Below are positions 61,444 through 64,000 of a DNA stretch of 64,000 nt, piece by piece. The notes beneath the pieces are model-generated. The model was not told the origin of the DNA. It searched no databases and saw only the letters and a list, made by a program, of their open reading frames with translations. Both the position numbers and the translations under genes were made by a program. Each line of letters starts with the position of its first letter. The stretch's first letter is position 1. The stretch comes from Rhodobacter flavimaris (GTDB taxonomy: Bacteria; Pseudomonadota; Alphaproteobacteria; Rhodobacterales; Rhodobacteraceae): assembly GCF_021378075.1 (NCBI RefSeq), contig NZ_JAJUOS010000007.1:146100-210099 (forward strand), written 5' to 3'.

Positions 61444-62754
61444 ATGAATATGATGGCTTCGAATGTCGTAGCCCCGGTGCCGCCCAAATCGCTGCAGGAG
61501 ACCGGCCTGAACCCGGTCATGATGCGCGACATGCTGCTCAAGACGATGTTCCGCACCAATACCGATACGGTCACGCTGATCTCGCGCCAGATCTGTCTGC
61601 CGCCGACGCTGACGCAGGAACTGATCGACATGTGCCGCAGCCAGCGACTGGTAGAGGCCACTGGTACGCTGCACGCCAACTCGGGCAATGAGATGGGCTT
61701 TCAGCTGACCGACTCGGGCAAGGCCCGCGCGCTCGACGCGCTGTCGCAGTCGGAATATTATGGTGCCCTGCCGGTGCCGCTCGAAATGTATCGCGAACAG
61801 ATCAAGCGCCAGTCGATTCGCAACATCCAGCTGACCCGCGATCAACTGACGGGCGCCATGGGGCACCTGATCCTGCCGCCGACGCTGATCGACCAGCTTG
61901 GTCCGGCGGTGTCCTCGGGGCGTTCGATCCTGATGTATGGCCCGCCCGGCAACGGTAAGTCCTCGATCTCGAACGGTATCCGCGACGCTCTTGGCGACAA
62001 GATCTACATTCCGCGCGCCATCGAATATGCGGGCCAGGTGATCACCGTCTATGACCCTATCGTTCATGCCGCCGCGACCGAATCGGTCGAGGATCCGAAC
62101 TCGCTGCGCCGCTCGTCGAACCGGTTCGACACGCGCTACGTTCTATGCGATCGCCCCACTGTGATTACGGGGGGTGAATTGTCGCTCGACATGCTCGACC
62201 TGACCTACAACCCCACGGCACGCACCTATACCGCGCCCTTGCAGCTCAAATCCTCGGGCGGCGTCTTCATCGTGGACGACCTTGGTCGCCAGGCCGAGCC
62301 GCCGCAGAAACTGGTCAACCGCTGGATCGTTCCGCTGGAAGAAAGCCGCGATATCCTTGCACTGCAATCGGGCGAGAAGTTCGAGGTCCCCTTCGACACG
62401 CTCGTGATCTTCTCGACCAACTTCCACCCCAACGAGATCTTCGACAAGGCGGCACTGCGCCGGATCTTCTTCAAGATCAAGATCGACGGCCCGAACCAGG
62501 CCGATTTCCTCAAGATCTTCTCGCTGGTGGCCAAGAAGAAGCGGATGCCGCTGGACGAGACTTCCCTTCTGCACCTTCTGAAGGTGAAATACCCCACAAT
62601 CGACAATATCTACGCGAACTATCAACCGGTGTTCCTGGTCGATCAGATGATCGCCATTTGCGAGTTCGAGGGCATTCCCTACCAGATGACGCCCGAGCTG
62701 ATCGACCGCGCCTGGTCGAACATGTTCGTGCGCGAGGAAGCAATCGTCCACTAG
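61444..62754 (+). CDS. AAA+ ATPase linked to the Tad region
   Basis: 436 residues. The N-terminal part (about 20-130) looks like a winged-helix/adaptor (TVTLISRQICLPPTLTQELID). The AAA+ core has Walker A LMYGPPGNGKSSISN (about 161-175), Walker B GGVFIVDDLGRQ, sensor I LVIFSTNFHPNEI and an arginine-finger-like ALRRIFFKI. The C-terminus carries a helical lid. Function is not established. The ribosome site is GGAGACGCG. It is divergent from the GT-C-like gene by 139 bp. Confidence 0.82.
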   Translation: MNMMASNVVAPVPPKSLQETGLNPVMMRDMLLKTMFRTNTDTVTLISRQICLPPTLTQELIDMCRSQRLVEATGTLHANSGNEMGFQLTDSGKARALDALSQSEYYGALPVPLEMYREQIKRQSIRNIQLTRDQLTGAMGHLILPPTLIDQLGPAVSSGRSILMYGPPGNGKSSISNGIRDALGDKIYIPRAIEYAGQVITVYDPIVHAAATESVEDPNSLRRSSNRFDTRYVLCDRPTVITGGELSLDMLDLTYNPTARTYTAPLQLKSSGGVFIVDDLGRQAEPPQKLVNRWIVPLEESRDILALQSGEKFEVPFDTLVIFSTNFHPNEIFDKAALRRIFFKIKIDGPNQADFLKIFSLVAKKKRMPLDETSLLHLLKVKYPTIDNIYANYQPVFLVDQMIAICEFEGIPYQMTPELIDRAWSNMFVREEAIVH

Positions 62755-62756
62755 GG

Positions 62757-63548
62757 CTACTCGGCCGCCTCGCCCCAGCGTTCGGTCACCTCGTCCTGAT
62801 AGGTTTTCGAGACGGGCACGTCTGCCCCGTCTTGCGTGACAAGGCGCAGTCGCCCCTTGTCACGCCGCACGGATCGAACCGCCGTTCCCGCCACCCAATG
62901 CGAGCGGTGCACGCGTAGCCCATCGGTTTCCCCGACCTCGCTGATCGCATCGGCGAAGCGCATCAGCAGGCTGTGCGTGCCCGCCTCAGTAACCACGTCA
63001 ACATAGTGATCGCGCACCTGCATCCGCACGATGGGCGCGTGCTGCTCGGGGGTAAGGCGCTGCAACAGGCGCGGCGGTTCGGGAACGTCCTCAGCTGGTG
63101 GCGGAGCAGGCGGCGCAGAGGCCACCCGGCGCTTTGGGCGCAAACGAAACGCATGGCGGAGCGCGGTCGTGGTCAGCGAGGCCACGAAGACATAGATTGC
63201 GATCAGCGCTGGCTGCAGCGGCGCGGCGCCCGGTTCATCCGTTAGCCAGGACTGCAAGGCCCATGCGAGCGGCGTCAGAACAAAAGTCGCGACCCCCGCG
63301 ATATTCAACGCCACACGCCAGACGGCGCGGACACCAAGCTGGCGAGTCACGTAAAGCCGGATCGCGACGCCGACCAGAATCCCGATAGCGACAATGAGCG
63401 GCCAAAAGACCATTCTGGCGCCGATTGACAGCGCCGTCCCCGTCCCGAAAGGACCGCTCACCACCCCGAAAACCGAAAGCGCCACCCAAACGACCGGAAA
63501 GGCCGGTGAGCACAGCGCCCGCTTATACAAGAACATCCACGAGGTCAT
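62757..63548 (-). CDS. Membrane-anchored LytTR-domain transcriptional regulator
   Basis: 263 residues. Four predicted membrane helices occupy about 15-130. A Pro-rich linker (ASAPPAPPPAEDVPEPP) leads to a LytTR DNA-binding domain (about 170-260) with PIVRMQVRDHYVDVVTEAG, VGETDGLRVHRSHWVA and GRLRLVTQDGADVPVSKTY. It lacks a receiver domain, so it probably senses a membrane or periplasmic signal directly. The stop lies 2 bp from the end of the convergent AAA+ gene. ATG 63548 is the best start before the first helix. Confidence 0.87.
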   Translation of the reverse strand: MTSWMFLYKRALCSPAFPVVWVALSVFGVVSGPFGTGTALSIGARMVFWPLIVAIGILVGVAIRLYVTRQLGVRAVWRVALNIAGVATFVLTPLAWALQSWLTDEPGAAPLQPALIAIYVFVASLTTTALRHAFRLRPKRRVASAPPAPPPAEDVPEPPRLLQRLTPEQHAPIVRMQVRDHYVDVVTEAGTHSLLMRFADAISEVGETDGLRVHRSHWVAGTAVRSVRRDKGRLRLVTQDGADVPVSKTYQDEVTERWGEAAE

Positions 63549-63704
63549 AACCCGACCCAAACTGCACGACACATTCGGGTTTGCTATCCAACCCGGAATT
63601 CTCGCGCAATGCCGCAAAGCGGCAAACGTCAGGTCAACCTACGATTGTTGTCAAATTTTGCGTGCGCTGTGGCTTTCTGCCCACCGGCAAAGGTAAATCC
63701 TTGA
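63549..63704. other. 156-bp gap upstream of the LytTR gene
   Basis: No ORF supported. It contains an inverted repeat CGGGTT-N8-AACCCG (63576-63595) 28 bp upstream of the LytTR start, a possible self-control site, and a somewhat AT-richer stretch near 63640-63665. Confidence 0.4.
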
Positions 63705-64000
63705 TCAGGCGGTCAAACCTTCGGGCTCTGGCAGGCCATTGGCGCGGCAGCAGGCGGTGAGCGTGTTGGCCAGCAGGCAGGCGATGGTCATCGGCCCGAC
63801 ACCGCCCGGAACAGGGGTGATCGCGCCCGCGACCTCGGCCGCCGAGGCGAAATCCACGTCGCCCACGAGCTTGGTCTTGCCGTCGCGCTCGATGCGGTTG
63901 ATGCCCACGTCGATCACCGTCGCGCCCGGCTTGACCCAGTCGCCCGGGATCATCTCGGGGCGACCCACGGCGGCGACCAGAATATCGGCGCCACGGCACA
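63705..64000 (-). CDS. folD: 3' end of bifunctional methylenetetrahydrofolate dehydrogenase/cyclohydrolase (partial)
   Basis: The last 98 or so codons are visible. They contain the diagnostic FolD C-terminal motifs [22 protein letters not shown] and [19 protein letters not shown]. The enzyme oxidises 5,10-methylene-THF and hydrolyses 5,10-methenyl-THF to 10-formyl-THF. The N-terminus lies beyond the window. Confidence 0.95.
   Translation of the reverse strand, partial: CRGADILVAAVGRPEMIPGDWVKPGATVIDVGINRIERDGKTKLVGDVDFASAAEVAGAITPVPGGVGPMTIACLLANTLTACCRANGLPEPEGLTA

Noticed and set aside
59613..61688. Long 691-codon version of the GT-C-like protein
   Set aside because: The extra 128 N-terminal codons run opposite the AAA+ gene and its promoter region; ATG 61304 has a good ribosome site and starts just before the first membrane helix.

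Overview
The window is high-GC, densely packed chromosomal DNA from an alphaproteobacterium, most likely a Rhodobacterales (Rhodobacter/Paracoccus-type) species. The evidence is the sucD-sucA-sucB-lpd order, a SucB with two lipoyl domains, the ctaC-ctaB-small ORF-ctaG-ctaE cytochrome oxidase cluster running into SURF1 and thrC, lysC beside ptsP, a TIGR02300 (FYDLN acid) protein, and three copies of a G/C-rich palindromic intergenic repeat. I see no transposase, integrase, CRISPR array or phage gene, so this looks like core and conserved accessory chromosome. The genus cannot be fixed from the sequence alone.

Layout. 1-7.4 kb: the 2-oxoglutarate dehydrogenase and succinyl-CoA synthetase operon. 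7.4-10.1 kb: thioesterase, GntR/FCD regulator with a palindromic operator, YgjP-like metallopeptidase, FYDLN protein and tRNA-Ala(GGC). 10.3-17.0 kb: a small six-cysteine secreted protein, then the tripartite tricarboxylate transporter tctCBA divergent from tctDE plus a periplasmic binding protein. 17.0-22.3 kb: a divergent pyruvate-kinase-like gene, lysC and ptsP. 22.3-28.5 kb: EcsC-like protein, GNAT, flavin reductase, EamA transporter, mtnP-apt purine salvage, a 53-residue membrane protein and a GlcD-type FAD dehydrogenase. 28.5-35.9 kb (minus strand): ctaC, ctaB, small ORF, ctaG, ctaE, SURF1, thrC, M16 peptidase, GNAT. 36.1-43.0 kb: tldD, dprA, topA, 3-oxoacid CoA-transferase A/B. 43.1-47.6 kb: a locus predicted to make polyprenyl-phosphate-arabinose (membrane protein, DprE1-like, DprE2-like, and a HAD-UbiA fusion on the opposite strand). 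47.6-59.6 kb: lytic transglycosylase and a Tad (tight adherence) pilus cluster with two Flp pilins, CpaB, CpaC secretin, OmpA-like lipoprotein, TadZ, TadA, TadB, TadC, two TPR lipoproteins and prepilin peptidase. 59.6-64 kb: a polytopic membrane protein, an AAA+ ATPase, a membrane-anchored LytTR regulator and the 3' end of folD.

The most interesting points are: (i) the compact four-activity polyprenyl-phospho-arabinose locus, in which the prenyltransferase and a HAD phosphatase are fused and the DprE1 homologue has Ala where the mycobacterial enzyme has the benzothiazinone-reactive Cys; (ii) an 11-bp-period direct repeat, GTGACAG-N4-GTGACAG, found both in the tctC/tctD divergent region and between the pyruvate-kinase-like gene and lysC, which suggests one OmpR-family regulator (TctD, or possibly PhoB) acts at both; (iii) a 21-bp hairpin capped by GAAA that splits the Tad operon; (iv) an 8-5-8 inverted repeat between ctaC and tldD.
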